In this document: piece after piece, positions 33,580-48,700 of the stretch
How positions within the stretch are numbered: the first letter of the stretch is position 1
Layout of the letters: each line of letters begins with the position of its first letter
Assembly: GCA_963732795.1 (NCBI GenBank)
Contig: CAVTAV010000001.1
Location: 248,001-312,000 of the forward strand
Source of the DNA: CAVTAV01 sp963732795
GTDB lineage: Bacteria > Pseudomonadota > Alphaproteobacteria > CAVTAV01
DNA length: 64,000 bases
Reading direction: 5' to 3'
Made by a program: the position numbers and the translations under genes
The notes under the pieces: generated by a model
Told to the model about the DNA's origin: nothing
Database searches by the model: none
The model's input: the letters and a program-made list of their open reading frames with translations, nothing else

Positions 33580-35659
33580 ATGGCCGAGCTCCTCCTCGAG
33601 CTGTTCTCCGAGGAAATCCCCGCCCGGATGCAACCGCAGGCGACGGCGGATCTCGAGCGGCTGATGACGGCCAAGCTGAAGGAAGCCGGGCTCGACTTCA
33701 CCAGCATGAAAGGCTTCGCGACGCCGCGCCGGCTGACGCTCGTGGTCGACGGGCTGCCCGATGCGCAGCCGGATGTCACGGAGGAACGCAAGGGCCCGCG
33801 CGCCGATGCGCCGGACAAGGCGGTCGAAGGCTTCCTCAAGTCGCTCGGCACTCAAGCGTGAGCGATGTCGAAGTCCGCGAGACCGACAAGGGCACGGTGC
33901 TGTTCGCGGTCATCGAACGCAAGGGCCGTCCGACCCCGGATGTCGTCGCCGAGATCGTGCCGGAGATCATTCGCAGCTTCCCGTGGCCGAAATCCATGCG
34001 CGCCGGCATGGGGAATTTGCGCTGGGTGCGTCCGCTGCATTCGATCCTGTGCCTGTTCGACGGCAAGGTCGTGCCGTTCACGATCGAGGGCGTCCGGTCG
34101 GGCGACGTCACGCGCGGCCACCGCTTCATGAGCCGCGGGCGAGATCAAGGTGAAATCCTTCGCCGATTACCGGGCGAAGCTCATCGCGAGGCGCATGTCA
34201 TCCTCGATGCCGAGGAACGCAAGGCGATCATCCTCGGCGGCGCGGAGCGTCATGCCGCCAAGGCAAAGCTCGAGGTCATCCCCGACGAGGCGCTCGCGGT
34301 CGAAAATGCCGGCCTGACCGAATGGCCGATCGTGCTCTCGGGCGACTTCGACGACGCCTTCCTCGACGTGCCGCAGGAAGTGCTGACCGCGACCATGCGC
34401 GGCCAATCAGAAGTATTTCTCGCTGCGCGACCCGAAGACCGGCAAGCTCGCGCCGAAATTCATCATCGTCGCCAACCGCGAGACCAAGGACGGCGGCAAG
34501 GCGGTGATCCACGGCAACGAGCGGTGCTCCGCGCGCGGCTCTCGGACGCGAAATTCTTCTGGGACCAGGATCTGCAAGATCAGGCTCGAGGACCGGCTGC
34601 CGAAGCTCAAGGACATCGTGTTCCACGAAAAGCTCGGCACCATGGCCGACAAGGCCGAGCGCCTGGCGAAGCTCGCGCGCTTTCTCGCCCAGCACATGGT
34701 CGGCTGCGAGCGCCGCCCACGCCGAACGCGCCGCCCGGCTCTGCCAAATGCGATCTGGTCAGCGGCATGGTCGGCGAATTTCCCGAGGTCCAGGGCGTCA
34801 TGGGCGGCTATTACGCCGAGCGCGAAGGCGAGCCCGAGGAGGTCGCCGCTGGCGATCCGCGAGCATTACAGCCCCAAGGGCCCCGACGACGCCTGCCCCA
34901 GCGCGCGCATCTCGATCGCAGTCGCGCTTGCCGACAAGATCGACGCGCTGGTCGGCTTTTTCGGCGCGGGCGAACGCCCGACCGGCTCGAAGGATCCCTT
35001 CGCGCTCGGCGCGCGGCGCTGGGCGCCATTCGGCTGATCGTCGAGAACGGTGTCCGGCTTCCGCTCGGCAAGGTCATCGAGGCCTCGCTGGCGAGCTATA
35101 CCGACGGCGGCGTGACGCTCGGCGATCCGAAGGAGGAGCTGATCGCTTTCTTCGCCGATCGCCTGAAAGTGCAGCAGCGCGAGAAGGGCGTGCCGCTACG
35201 ATCTGATCGATGCCGTGTTCAGCCTCGGCGGCGAGGACGATCTCGTGCGGCTTCTGGCGCGGGTTGCCGCGCTGCAGTCCTTCCTCAAGACCGACGACGG
35301 CGCGAATCTGCTGACCGGCTATCGCCGCGCGGCGAATATCGTGCGCATCGAGGAGAAGAAGGACGGCATCGCCTATGACGGCGTCGTCAAGCCCGAGCTG
35401 CTTGACCTTGGCCGAAGAAAAGGCGCTATACGAAAAATTAGGCGCCGCTCGGGGAGAATTGCGGGCGGCGATCGCGATGGAGGATTATGGCGAGGCGATG
35501 AAGGCTTTGGCGCGTCTGAGGGGGCCGGTCGACGCCTTTTTCGACAACGTTACTGTCAATGCCGATGACCTTGCCACGCGCGAGAACCGTTTGAATTTCC
35601 TGTCCGAAATCCGCCGCGTCATGCACACGGTCGCGGATTTTTCCAAAATCGAGGGATAA
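33580..35659 (+). CDS. glyS: Glycyl-tRNA synthetase beta subunit, about nine frameshifts
   Basis: About 692 residues when frames are joined, from MAELLLELFSEEIPARMQP to HTVADFSKIEG. Recognisable blocks include TPRRLTLVVDGLP, ADKAERLAKLARFLAQHM, GMVGEFPEVQGVMGGYYA, ISIAVALADKIDALVGFF, FDNVTVNADD and RLNFLSEIRRV. The first breaks are an extra A at 33850 and an extra C at 33863, restoring LKREDVEVRE. Most others are also single extra bases, with at least one missing base near 34185. It provides tRNA binding for the GlyQS enzyme. Being essential, the damage is best read as sequence error. Confidence 0.93.
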
Positions 35660-35667
35660 GCCGGCCG

Positions 35668-38330
<2,663 letters not shown>

Positions 38331-38348
38331 GGCCGAGGGCGCGGCGGC

Positions 38349-39276
38349 ATGGCGAACGCCCCGAGCCGCCTCGCGCTGTCCGACATCATCGAAGGCGGCA
38401 AACCGGCCCTGGCCCGCGCGTTGACGGCGCTCGAGCGCAAGCCCGAGGCGCCCGAGACGCTGGACCTTCTGGACGACGCCTTCGCCCATCCCAAGGCCCA
38501 TGTCATCGGACTGACCGGCCCGCCCGGCGTCGGCAAATCCACGCTCGCGCGGGCCCTGATCGCGGCGTGGCGAGGCGAGGGCCTTACCGTCGGCGTGATC
38601 GCGGTCGATCCGTCCTCCAAGGTCAGCGGCGGCGCGCTTCTTGGCGATCGGGTGCGGCTCGCGACCGATCCCGAGGACGACGGCCTCTTCGTCCGCTCCA
38701 TGGCGGCGCGCGACCGGCTCGGGCGGCCTCGCCCATCAGACCATCGCCGGCATGGTGCTGATGCGGGCCGTGTTCGACCGGGTACTGATCGAGACCGTCG
38801 GCGTCGGCCAGTCCGAGACCGACATCGCCCATGTCGCCGATACGGTGGTCTTCTGCGTCCAGCCGGGATCGGGCGACAGCCTGCAATTCATGAAGGCGGG
38901 GATCGTCGAAATTCCGGATATCGCCGTCGTCACCAAAGCCGATCTCGGCGACGCCGCCCGGCGGGCCAAGAACGACGTCAAATCGGCCCTCGGGCTTTCC
39001 GGCAAATCAAGCAGCGGCTGGCAGGTGCCCGTCCTCATGGTGTCCTCGACGACAAGGGGAAGGGATCGCCCGCGCTGATCGAGGCCGTCGTCGACACGGC
39101 GATCAACCCGGGCCGCGCCGAACGCCGCGCCGAGCAAGCGGCCCATCTGGCTGAAGGATGCGATCCGCCTGCGCTTCGGGAGCGAAGGCCTCAAACGCGC
39201 AGGCCCTGATCTCGTGCTCGAACCGCGCGCCTCGCCCTTCCGCCGTGAAGCCGAAATCGCCCGCGATCTCAGATAA
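38349..39276 (+). CDS. meaB: MeaB/ArgK-type GTPase of methylmalonyl-CoA mutase, several frameshifts
   Basis: About 308 residues. The P-loop is GPPGVGKST (57-65), then VIAVDPSSKVSGGALLGDR, TVGVGQSETDIAHVADTVVF, KADLGDAARRAK and WLKDAIRLRFGSEGLK. This is the G3E-family chaperone GTPase that protects and reloads adenosylcobalamin-dependent methylmalonyl-CoA mutase. Breaks lie near 38722, 39050 and 39150. The expected SFxxRS-type segment is visible as LFVRSMAARDRLGG. The mutase gene is not in this window. It follows ppdK by 18 bases. Confidence 0.85.
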
Positions 39277-39283
39277 GTGCCAC

Positions 39284-39305
39284 CCTTCTCCCGACAGGGA
39301 GAAGG
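39284..39305. repeat. Short palindromic repeat CCTTCTCCC...GGGAGAAGG, second copy
   Basis: The 9-base arms are identical to those at 14947-14970, with loop GACA. It lies between the convergent meaB and a hypothetical gene. Confidence 0.6.
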
Positions 39306-39325
39306 CCTACTTCCCTAATTCTGGC

Positions 39326-39656
39326 TTATTTCTGGAACGGGCCTTTGACCGGCGGGTTCGGGTCGATTTCGTAGTTCTTGAGCCGGCAGTTTTTCATGCG
39401 CATCGGGCTGGTTGGATTCCCGGCACTTTCTGTCGAGATCCTCCTGCTGCATGCGCGACATGGCGGCGCGGACGCGTTTGTATTCGGCGACGTCGGCGTC
39501 GTTGTGTTGGGCGCAGGTCGCCGCGTCCTTCTGGGCGATCTCGGTGCACCATCGGTCGAAGGTGAAATCGTCGAGGATATCGGCGCGCGAGGACGGTATA
39601 GCCAGGCCCACGGCGAGAACGACGCCTGCAAGGCCTGCAAAGATGACATGTTTCAT
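39326..39656 (-). CDS. Small secreted protein, unknown function (one frameshift)
   Basis: About 109 residues. MKHVIFAGLAGVVLAVGLAIPSSRA is a clear signal peptide ending near SRA. The mature protein is charged and helical, with cysteines in RWCTEIAQKDAATCAQH, RKCR and NCRLKNYEIDPNPP. A frame break near 39417 precedes PTSPMRMKNCRLK. It would be periplasmic. I do not recognise the family. Confidence 0.5.
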
Positions 39657-39944
39657 TGGCTTAAACTGATTACCAAAATGACCGCCAAAACCACGGCCCC
39701 TAGAAGGATATAAGTGGTCAACGAGCTGCTTTTTAGTTTCTTGCGCTTCAAATCCGCCTCCCCTGCGAATTATCGAAGCCCAGCCTCCGCCGTCTCCCGC
39801 GCCCACCGGCGTTTACAGCCCACGAACCCAAGAATACTATGCTTCGCTGCGGCCCGAACGCAACACTCGCGGCCGTCACCGAAATGTCACAGCACCCGGG
39901 AACCGAAGGAACCGAGCCCGACTTCGGCCGTTTGTGAGAAGGAC

Positions 39945-42605
39945 ATGTTGAACGATAAACCCGCCGCGATCCTCCGTACGGACTATCGCCCGCCGGCATT
40001 CTCCATCGATACCGTCGATCTCGAATTCGAGCTTGAGCCGGCCGCGACCCGGGTCCGGGCGAAGCTCGCCGTCAGGCGCGCCGCCCATGCGGACGCCCTC
40101 GGCAAGCCCTTGCATCTCGACGGCGAGGGGCTGGAGCTTCAGCGCGTGCGCGATCGACGGGCGGCTGCTGAACCCGAACGAATTCCAGGTCGATTCCGAG
40201 GGACTGACGATCCCGAGCGTGCCCGACGCCTTCGAACTCGAAACCGACGTCGTGATCCGGCCGAAGGACAATACCGAGCTTTCGGGCCTTTATGTCTCGA
40301 ACGGCATGTTCTGCACCCAGTGCGAGGCCGAGGGCTTCCGCCGCATCACCTATTTCATCGACCGGCCGGACGTCATGTCGCGCTACACGGGTCCGGATGA
40401 CCGCCGACGCGGCGGCATTTCCCGGTGCTCCTGTCGAACGGCAACCATGTCGACGGCGGGACGCTCGCCGATGGCCGGCACTGGGCCGAATGGCGCGATC
40501 CGTTCCCCAAGCCCTGCTATCTCTTCGCGCTCGTTGCGGGCGACCTCAACTATCTCGAGGACGAGTTCAGGACCATGTCCGGCCGCGACGTGACCTTGCG
40601 GATCTATGCCCGCGCCGACGACGTGAACAAATGCGGCCACGCCATGCAGTCCCTCAAGAAGGCGATGGCCTGGGACGAGAAGGTCTTCGGCCTCGAATAC
40701 GATCTCGACGTGTTCAACATCGTCGCGGTCGGCGACTTCAACATGGGCGCGATGGAGAACAAGAGCCTCAACATCTTCAATACGAGCTACATCCTCGCCC
40801 GGCCGGAGACCGCGACCGACACCAATTTCGCCAATGTCGAAGGCGTGGTCGCCCACGAATATTTCCATAACTGGACCGGCGACCGCGTGACCTGCCGCGA
40901 CTGGTTCCAGCTCAGCCTCAAGGAAGGCCTGACGGTCTTCCGCGACCAGGAATTCTCCTCCGACATGGGCTCGCGGGCGGCCAAGCGCATCGCCGATGTC
41001 CGGGGGCTGCGTTCATCGCAGTTCGCCGAGGATTCGAGCCCGATGGCGCATCCCGTGCGGCCGGAATCCTATATCGAAATCAATAACTTCTACACGGCGA
41101 CCGTCTACAACAAAGGCGCCGAGGTCATCCGCATGATGCATCGGCTCTTGGGAAAAGACGGCTTCCGCAAGGGCATGGATCTCTATTTCAAGCGCCATGA
41201 CGGCCAGGCGGTCACCTGCGACGATTTCGTCGCCGCGATGGAAGATGCGAACGGCGCCGATCTCGGCCAGTTCCGCCTGTGGTATTCCCAGGCCGGCACG
41301 CCGGAGCTCGACGTCACGGGCCATTACGATGAAGCCGCACGGACCTTCGACCTGACCGTCGCCCAGCATGTCCCCGACACGCCGGGCCAGACCAACAAGA
41401 AGCCGATGCATATCCCGCTGGCGGTCGGCCTTCTGGACGAGACCGGCGACGAGATGGCGCTGAAGCTCGATGGCGTCGAGGGCACGGCGACGACCCAGGT
41501 GCTCGACGTCCGCGAAGCCAAGCAAACCTTCCGGTTCCGCGATGTGCCGCACAAGCCGGTGCCGTCGCTGCTCCGGGATTTCTCCGCCCCTGTACGGCTC
41601 AAGGCCGATCTGGACGACGACGCGCTCATCTTTCTCATGGGACATGACGGCGACCCGTTTAACCGCTGGGAGGCGGGTCAGCAGCTCGGCGTGCGGCTCA
41701 TGCTGCAGATGGTCGAGCGTTATCGGCGGCAGGAGAAGCTCTCGCTGGAACAGGGCTATGTCGAGGCGCTGCGCAAGACCCTGACCGATCCGTCGCTCGA
41801 CAAGGCCTTCATCGCCGACGTTCTGTCGCTGCCGTCCGAGCCCTATCTCGGCCAGAACATGGAGCAGATCGACGTCGAGGCGATCCACGAGGTGCGGTCC
41901 TTCGTCCGGGGCCAAATCGCCCACGCGCTCAAATCCGAGTTCGAGGCGGCCTATCGCGACAACGCGATCAAGGGGCCCTATGCCTTCGAGCCCAAATCGG
42001 TCGGCCGGCGCAGTCTGAAGAACAGCGCCTTGTCCTACCTCGCTTTCGGCGATCCGGACGCCACGGGCGAAGGCAGCCCGGTGGACCTTTGCCTCAAGCA
42101 GTTCCGCGGCGCCGACAATATGACAGACGAGCTCGGAGCCCTGAGCGTGCTGTCCCATATCGACCGGCCGGAGCGGGCCGAGGCGATGGCCGAGTTCTAC
42201 GACAAATGGCGCAAGGACGCCCTCGCGGTCGACAAATGGTTCGCGCTCCAGGCCATGTCCGAGCGGAAGGGCGCGATCGAGGACGTGAAGCAGCTCCTCA
42301 GCCACCCAGCATATGACCGGCGCAATCCGAACAAGGTTCGGGCGTTGGTCGGCGCGTTCTGCTTCAACAATCCCACCGGATTCCATGACGCGAGCGGGGC
42401 CGGCTACGAGTTCCTGGCCGACCGGGTGCTGGAGCTCGATCCGATGAATCCGCAGGTTTCGGCGCGGCTGGCGGGCGCGCTCGGCCGCTGGCGGAAATAC
42501 GACCCGGCCCGCCAGACGCTGATGAAAGCGGCCTTGGAGCGCATCGTGGCGAGCCCGAACCTCTCGAAGGATGTCTACGAAATCGTCTCGAAAAGTCTCG
42601 TTTAA
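39945..42605 (+). CDS. pepN: Aminopeptidase N (M1 family), three frameshifts
   Basis: About 885 residues after removing one base near 40150, 40391 and 40426. GAGAAGGAC precedes the ATG. GDFNMGAMENKSLNIFN is the exopeptidase (GAMEN) motif, and HEYFHNWTGDRVTCRDWFQLSLKEG is the zinc site HExxH-x18-E. The remainder, with LFLMGHDGDPFNRWEAGQQ and NPNKVRALVGAFCFNNPTGFH, matches the bacterial PepN C-terminal domains. It removes N-terminal residues from cytosolic peptides. It is transcribed alone as far as the sequence shows. Confidence 0.95.
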
Positions 42606-42816
42606 GGCCTGTTCTTCGACGTTTCTTCAGAAAGTTGACACAACAATTCCCTTTGCCGGGGCTTTGGCATAGGATGCGCGCCGACTCGCGCGCGGCCGCG
42701 TAACGCCCCCGTTTCAGGCCTTTAGCGGGACAATTTCTATCGTTTGGGGCACTCCCCTGGCTCTCGGCGCCCGGTACGGCGCTTTATGTCCGAGGGAACG
42801 GCTGGAAAGACCAGGG

Positions 42817-44259
42817 ATGGACGACGCTCTCGAGCAAAGAACCCGGCTGATTACCGAGGGCTCGCTCCTGAAGGCGCTGTTGCGCCTGGCGGTGCCGATC
42901 ATCGTCGCGCAGTCGCTGACGACCTCCTATCAGCTCGTGAATACGTTCTGGGTCGGCCGGCTCGGCGCGGCGGCGGTTGCGGCGATTTCGCTCAGCGGGC
43001 CGCTGGTGTTCCTGCTGATCTCGCTCGGCGGCGGGCTGTCGATCGCGGGCGCGGTGTTCGTGGCGCAATATTCGGGAGCGCGCCAGCGCGACAAGGTCAA
43101 TCACGTCGCGGCCCAGACCATCCTGATGGTCGCCTGTATCGGCGTCTGCTTCACGATCATCGGCGTGCTGAGCGCGTCCCATGTGCTGAGGTTCATGGGC
43201 GTGGGGCCGGAGCTGATGCCTAAGGCCTTGGCCTACCTGCACATTTCCTATCTCGGCGTGCCCCTGTTCTTCGGCTTCCTGATCTTCCAGTCGGTGCTGC
43301 AGGGCGTCGGCGAGGTTCGTTATCCGCTCTATGTCGTGAGCTGCAGCGTGGCGTTGAACGCCGTCCTCGACCCGCTTTTCATCTTCGGATGGGGTCCGAT
43401 CCAGGGGCATGGGGTGGTCGGCGCCGCGGTCGCCACCCTCTGCTGCCAGGCCTTCACGGCGATCGCCGGCATGAGCGTGCTGTTCACCGGCCGCTACGGC
43501 GTCCATCTGAGGCCGCACAATTTCAAGCCGGATTTCCCGTTCATGAAGCGCGCGGTGATGCTGGGCGTGCCGGCTTCGGTCGAGCAGTCCGCCCGGTCCT
43601 TGGGCGCGCTGTTCCTCACCACGCTCGCCACGAGTTTCGGCACCGTGCCGCTCGCCGCCTACGGCTTGGGCGTGCGAATCCTGATGTTTTTCTTCCTGCC
43701 CATGATGGGCCTCTCGGCCTCGACCGCAACCGTCATCGCCCAGAATATCGGGGCGGGCCGGATGGACCGCGCGGAGCAGGGCGCCAAAGTCGCCGGCTGG
43801 CTCGGCTTCCTGTCGCTGACCGGGCTTGGCCTCATCTTCTGGCCGATCGCCGGGCCGTTCAGCCATTTCCTGGTGCCGGCCGACGACAATGTCGCCCGGC
43901 TCGGCGCGCAGTTCTGCCATGTCGTGGCGCCGGCCTTCGGGATCATCTGCACCCAACAGGTGTTCTCGGGCGTCTTTCGCGGCTCGGGCCGCACCCTGAC
44001 GGCGATGTTTCTCTCGATCATGGGCCAGTGGCTGCTGCAAATCCCGCTGTCCTATTTCCTGAGCATCCATTTGCACCTCGGCGTGTCCGGCCTGTGGTGG
44101 GGCTATCCGGCGGCGGGCGTGGTCTCGCTGGTGATTACCATGTGGTGGTTCTCGCTCGGCAAATGGAAGAATCGCAGCCTGACGGACGAATCAACATTCC
44201 CGGGCCGGATGCCGGGGGCCGCACCGGGCCCCGCGCCGATGGAGGAAGGCGGCCTTTGA
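42817..44259 (+). CDS. MATE family multidrug efflux protein
   Basis: 480 intact residues with about 12 hydrophobic helices in two similar halves. The N-terminal half begins LITEGSLLKALLRLAVPIIVAQSL with VNTFWVGRLGAAAVAAISL, and the second half has MLGVPASVEQSARSLGALF and IAQNIGAGRMDRAEQGA. These are the standard MATE positions. Cation-coupled export of drugs or metabolites is the expected role, with substrate unknown. The C-terminal 25 residues are proline- and glycine-rich and probably unstructured. An RND pump operon starts 340 bases downstream. Confidence 0.92.
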   Translation: MDDALEQRTRLITEGSLLKALLRLAVPIIVAQSLTTSYQLVNTFWVGRLGAAAVAAISLSGPLVFLLISLGGGLSIAGAVFVAQYSGARQRDKVNHVAAQTILMVACIGVCFTIIGVLSASHVLRFMGVGPELMPKALAYLHISYLGVPLFFGFLIFQSVLQGVGEVRYPLYVVSCSVALNAVLDPLFIFGWGPIQGHGVVGAAVATLCCQAFTAIAGMSVLFTGRYGVHLRPHNFKPDFPFMKRAVMLGVPASVEQSARSLGALFLTTLATSFGTVPLAAYGLGVRILMFFFLPMMGLSASTATVIAQNIGAGRMDRAEQGAKVAGWLGFLSLTGLGLIFWPIAGPFSHFLVPADDNVARLGAQFCHVVAPAFGIICTQQVFSGVFRGSGRTLTAMFLSIMGQWLLQIPLSYFLSIHLHLGVSGLWWGYPAAGVVSLVITMWWFSLGKWKNRSLTDESTFPGRMPGAAPGPAPMEEGGL

Positions 44260-44599
44260 TCGCCCGAGAAGCGCGGCGTCTGGCGGGGTTATGGGCAGTC
44301 GCGCCGGGGCCAATCAACATGTCGTCGGGCGATCACAAGAAGTTGACATGTTCGACATTAAAATGATGCCCAGCAGAATTATCCTGTTGGCCGCACGGGC
44401 GATTGCGTTATTTTAGTTTATAGGCGGGTCGGCAAAGGATTGTCCGTTCCCGTCCGTGAAATCGTAATTGGGCGTCGCGACGGCGCCTTCCCCCTAAGGG
44501 AAGTCACTTCGGTCCGTTCGACGCACGAGTATTCTGCGGCGGGGTTCGGGCGTAAGGTCATTGGCGGCACCGGAAAGGGTGCAAAGGGTATTTCTGTTT
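44260..44599. promoter_or_regulatory. Upstream region of the RND efflux operon
   Basis: No gene in 340 bases. TTGACA occurs at 44343-44348, and TTGGCC is followed 16 bases later by TATTTT (around 44411), a possible promoter. CAACATGTCG (44318-44327) and GACATGTTCG (44345-44354) are partly inverted copies and could be a repressor site. AAAGGG near 44585 may serve as ribosome-binding site. Confidence 0.35.
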
Positions 44600-45742
44600 A
44601 TGGCTGGCATTCGCAAACATCCAATCCTCACCCTGGCGATTTTGTTCGCGATCGGGCTCGCCGGCGCGTTCGGCTATCGCTTCTACTCCGACCAGAATCA
44701 GAAGATCGGCTTCAGGTCGGGCCCGACGCCGGTGGTGGCGGCCGCCGCGCAGAATGTCGAATTCGTCGATCGGATCAGCTCCGTCGGCACCGCCGAGGCC
44801 AACGAGTTGGTCACGTTGACCGCAAAGGTTACCGAGACCGTTCGCAATGTCCGGTTCAGTGACGGCGACTATGTCGAGAAGGGCGACATTCTGGTCGAGA
44901 TGACCAACGCCCAGGAAAACGCGATGCTTTCCCAGGCCGAAGGCAATCTTCAGCAGGCCCAGCGGAAATTCGAGCGCACCACGGACCTGGTCAAGCGCGG
45001 CATCGCCCCGGCCTCGCAGCTGGACACCGACACTGCCGGCCTCAAATCCGCGAAGGCGCAGGTCGATTCGGTTCTTGCCCAGTTGAGCGACCGGGTCATC
45101 CGCGCGCCGTTCTCCGGCGTCCTGGGTTTCCGCGGCGTCAGCCAGGGCACCCTGCTCACGCCGACGACGCCGATCACCACCCTCGACGATATCAGCGTCA
45201 TCAAGCTCGATTTCGCCGTGCCCGAGCTCAATCTCGCTGTGCTTCACCCCGGCCTCGAGATCCAGGCGACGAGCTCCGCCTATCCGGACAAGGTGTTCAA
45301 GGGCATCGTGCGCACCGTCAATTCGCGCGTCGATCCGGCGACCCGGGCGGTCACCGTCCGCGCCGAGGTCAAGAACCCGAACCGCCTGCTCCGGCCCGGC
45401 ATGCTGCTCAATGTCAGCCTGATCCAGAGCAAGGGCATGGTTCTGGCCATTCCCGAAGGCGCGCTGGTTCCGGTCCAGGACAAGCAGTTTGTCTATGTGC
45501 TCGACGCCGACAACACCGTTCACCGCAAGGAAGTCGAGATCGGCCGCCGCCGGCCCGGCATGGTCGAGGTTGTCGACGGCCTGAAGGCGGGCGACAAGGT
45601 CATCTCCCAGGGGACGCTGGACATCCGCGACGGCGACAAGGTGGAAGTCGTCTCCCAGGAGAAGCCTCTTGTCGGCGACACCGGGACGCCGGGCGAACAG
45701 GAAACACCGACGCCGTCACCGGCGGCTCAGCTCGGCGGGTAG
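44600..45742 (+). CDS. RND efflux periplasmic adaptor (membrane fusion protein)
   Basis: 380 intact residues from ATG 44600. An N-terminal helix (HPILTLAILFAIGLAGAFGY) anchors it. The lipoyl-type halves are FSDGDYVEKGDILVEM and RAPFSGVLGFRGVSQGTLL, separated by a coiled-coil hairpin rich in Q and K. RVDPATRAVTVRAEV and LLRPGMLLNVSLI are beta-barrel signatures. The last 25 residues are proline-, threonine- and glutamine-rich. It would connect the two downstream RND permeases with an outer membrane channel, which is not encoded here. It is 41 bases before the first permease. Confidence 0.93.
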   Translation: MAGIRKHPILTLAILFAIGLAGAFGYRFYSDQNQKIGFRSGPTPVVAAAAQNVEFVDRISSVGTAEANELVTLTAKVTETVRNVRFSDGDYVEKGDILVEMTNAQENAMLSQAEGNLQQAQRKFERTTDLVKRGIAPASQLDTDTAGLKSAKAQVDSVLAQLSDRVIRAPFSGVLGFRGVSQGTLLTPTTPITTLDDISVIKLDFAVPELNLAVLHPGLEIQATSSAYPDKVFKGIVRTVNSRVDPATRAVTVRAEVKNPNRLLRPGMLLNVSLIQSKGMVLAIPEGALVPVQDKQFVYVLDADNTVHRKEVEIGRRRPGMVEVVDGLKAGDKVISQGTLDIRDGDKVEVVSQEKPLVGDTGTPGEQETPTPSPAAQLGG

Positions 45743-45783
45743 GAACCCAGGCGCGGGGGAGGCGGGGAGCGAGGGGACCAGAC

Positions 45784-48700
45784 ATGCTCTTATCCGACGT
45801 GTCCGTGAAGCGGCCCGTCCTTGCTGCGGTCGTCAGCCTTCTATTGGTCGTTTTCGGCATTCTCGCCTTTCGGGCGCTGCCGCTCCGCGAATATCCCGAT
45901 ATTTCCCCGCCTATCGTCTCGATCTCGACGAATTATCCCGGCGCCTCGGCCGACGTGGTCGAAAGCCAGATCACCGAGATCATCGAAGATCAGATCAGCG
46001 GCATCGAAGGCGTTCGCACGATCGAGTCCACCAGCCGGCAGGGCCAATCCCACATCACCATCGAGTTCAATCTCGACCGCGATGTCGATGTCGCGGCGAA
46101 TGACGTCAGAGACCGTGTCTCGCGGCTGCTGAACAATCTGCCGGAAGACGTCGATCCGCCCGAGATCGCCAAGGCCGATACCGAGAGCGACGTCCAGGTC
46201 TGGATTCACCTGACCTCGCCGACCATGACCCAGATGCAGCTGACCGATTACGCCAAGCGCAATATCGCGGACCAGCTCAGCGTGCTCGACGGCGTGGCGG
46301 CGGTCCGCGTGATGGGCCAGGAGCCGTCGATGCGGATCTGGCTCAACAAGGTTGCGATGGCCGCGCGCGGCATCACCGTGCAGGATGTCGAGACGGCGCT
46401 CCGGTCCCAGAATGTCGAGTTCCCGGCCGGCCGGGTCGAGTTCGACCGAGCGGGAATTCACCGTTCGCGTCATCCGCTCCTATTCGACGCCGCAGGAATT
46501 CTCCAATCTCGTCCTGAAGCGCGGCGACGACGGCCATCTCGTGCGGCTCGGCGAGATCGCCAAGGTCGAGATTGCGCCGGCCAATGTCCGCAGCGTGTTC
46601 CGGGGCAACGGCCGGACGATGATCGGCATCGGCATCATCAAGCAGTCCAAGGCCAACGAGCTGGACGTCTCGAAGCTCGTCCATGCCGAGGCCGACCGGA
46701 TTCAAAAGACGCTGCCGGAAGACATGGAGATGGTCATCAACGTCGATAACTCCGTCTTCGTCCGGGAGGCCCTGAAGGAGGTCTTCAAGACCCTCGGCAT
46801 CGCGATGGTGCTCGTGGTCGGCGTGATCTACCTGTTCCTCGGCACCTTGCGCGCGACCATCATTCCGGCGGTGACCGTGCCGGTCTGCCTGATCTCGTCG
46901 TTCATTTTCATTGCCGCGCTCGGCTATTCGGTGAACCTGCTGACATTGCTCGCCATGGTCCTGGCGATCGGCCTCGTGGTCGATGATGCGATCGTGGTGC
47001 TCGAAAATATCCACCGGCGGATCGAACTCGGGGAGTCGCGGCTCGTCGCCGCCTATCGGGGCGCGCGGCAGGTTTCCTTCGCCGTGATCGCGACCACGCT
47101 CGTCCTGGTGGCGGTGTTCGTGCCGATCATGTTCCTCGGCGGCAATGTCGGACGCATGTTCGCCGAATTGGCGGCGGCGCTCGGCGCTTCGGTGCTGTGT
47201 TCGATGCTGGTGGCGCTGACCTTGACGCCGATGATGTGCTCGAAGCTGTTGAGCGAATCGACCGAACGGCAATGGCTCGCGCATCACGTCGACAGGTTCT
47301 TCACGAGTCTCTCGGCCGCCTATCGCCGGACGCTGGTCGCCTGTCTGCCGCATCCGGTGCTGATCGGCTCGACGCTCGTGATGGCGCTCATAGCCTCCGT
47401 CGTGCTCTATCGGGTCGTGCCGCAGGAATACGTCCCGAACGAAGACAAGGGTCTTTTCCGTCTCTCTGTTCGAGGCCCCGCAGGGATCGAGCTTCGACTA
47501 TACGAAGCAGAAGCTCTTCGAGATGGAAAAGATCCTGATGGGCTATGTCGGCAAGGGAGAGATACACCGGATCATCGCTCGCGTTCCGGGCTTCAACGGC
47601 GGTGAAGCTGTGAATGCCGGCCAGTTCACGGTTTCCATGCAGCCCTGGAGCGAGCGCGACCGCACGACTGCGCAGTTCGCCCAGGAGATCAACCAAAGGG
47701 TCAGCCATATCCCCGGCGTCGAGGCGCGGGCCTTCGCGCAGGGCGGCATCTCGATGCGCGGCAGCGGACAGCCCGTCCAGTTCGTCCTCGAAGGCACGAA
47801 CTACGACGAGCTCGCCAAGTGGCGCGATATCGTGATGGAGAAGGCGCGACAGAATCCGGGGCTCATCGGCGTCAATGCCGATTACAAGGAGACCAAGCCG
47901 GAGCTCGTCGTCAACATCGACAAGAACCGCGCGGCCGATCTCGGCGTCTCGATCTCGAATATCGGCCGCACCCTCGAGACCATGCTGAACTCGCGCAAGG
48001 TCACGACCTATAGCGACCGCGGCGAAGAGTATGACGTCATCCTCCAGGGTCGCGACCAGGACCGCCAGTCGCCGCGCGATCTCTCCAACATCTATGTGCG
48101 GTCGGAGAAGACCGGGCAGCTCATCCCGATGTCGAACCTGATCACCTTCGTCGACCGCGCCGGGCCGGAATCGCTCAACCGCTTCAACCGCTATCGCGCG
48201 ATCACCATCTCGGCCAGCGTCGCGCCCGGCTATCGCCTCGGCGAGGCGCTCGGCTACCTGAACAACGTCGTGAAGAACGATCTGCCGCCCTCGGCGCGGG
48301 TCGATTACAAGGGCGAGTCGAAGGAACTCCAGGATTCCTCGACCGCCGCCGTGTTCTCCTTCGGCATGGCGCTTCTCGTGGTGTTTCTCGTGCTTTCGGC
48401 GCAGTTCGAAAGCTTCGTTCACCCCTTTGTGATCATTCTGACGGTGCCTCTCGCGGTTGCTGGCGCCCTTGGGGGCCTTTACCTCTTCAACAATTCGCTC
48501 AATGTCTATAGTCAGATCGGCATCGTCATGCTGGTCGGCATCGCGGCGAAAAACGGAATTCTGATCGTGGAATTCGCCAATCAGTTGCGGGACGCGGGCA
48601 AGCCGATCAAGGAAGCCCTGGTGGAGGCGGCGAGCATCCGCTTGCGCCCGATCCTGATGACGGCGGTCGCTACCATGTTCGGTGCGATCCCCTTGGCCAT

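Noticed and set aside
42784..44076. A 430-codon open frame on the minus strand
   Set aside because: It is antisense to the MATE gene, with His/Arg/Gln-rich composition and no family match.
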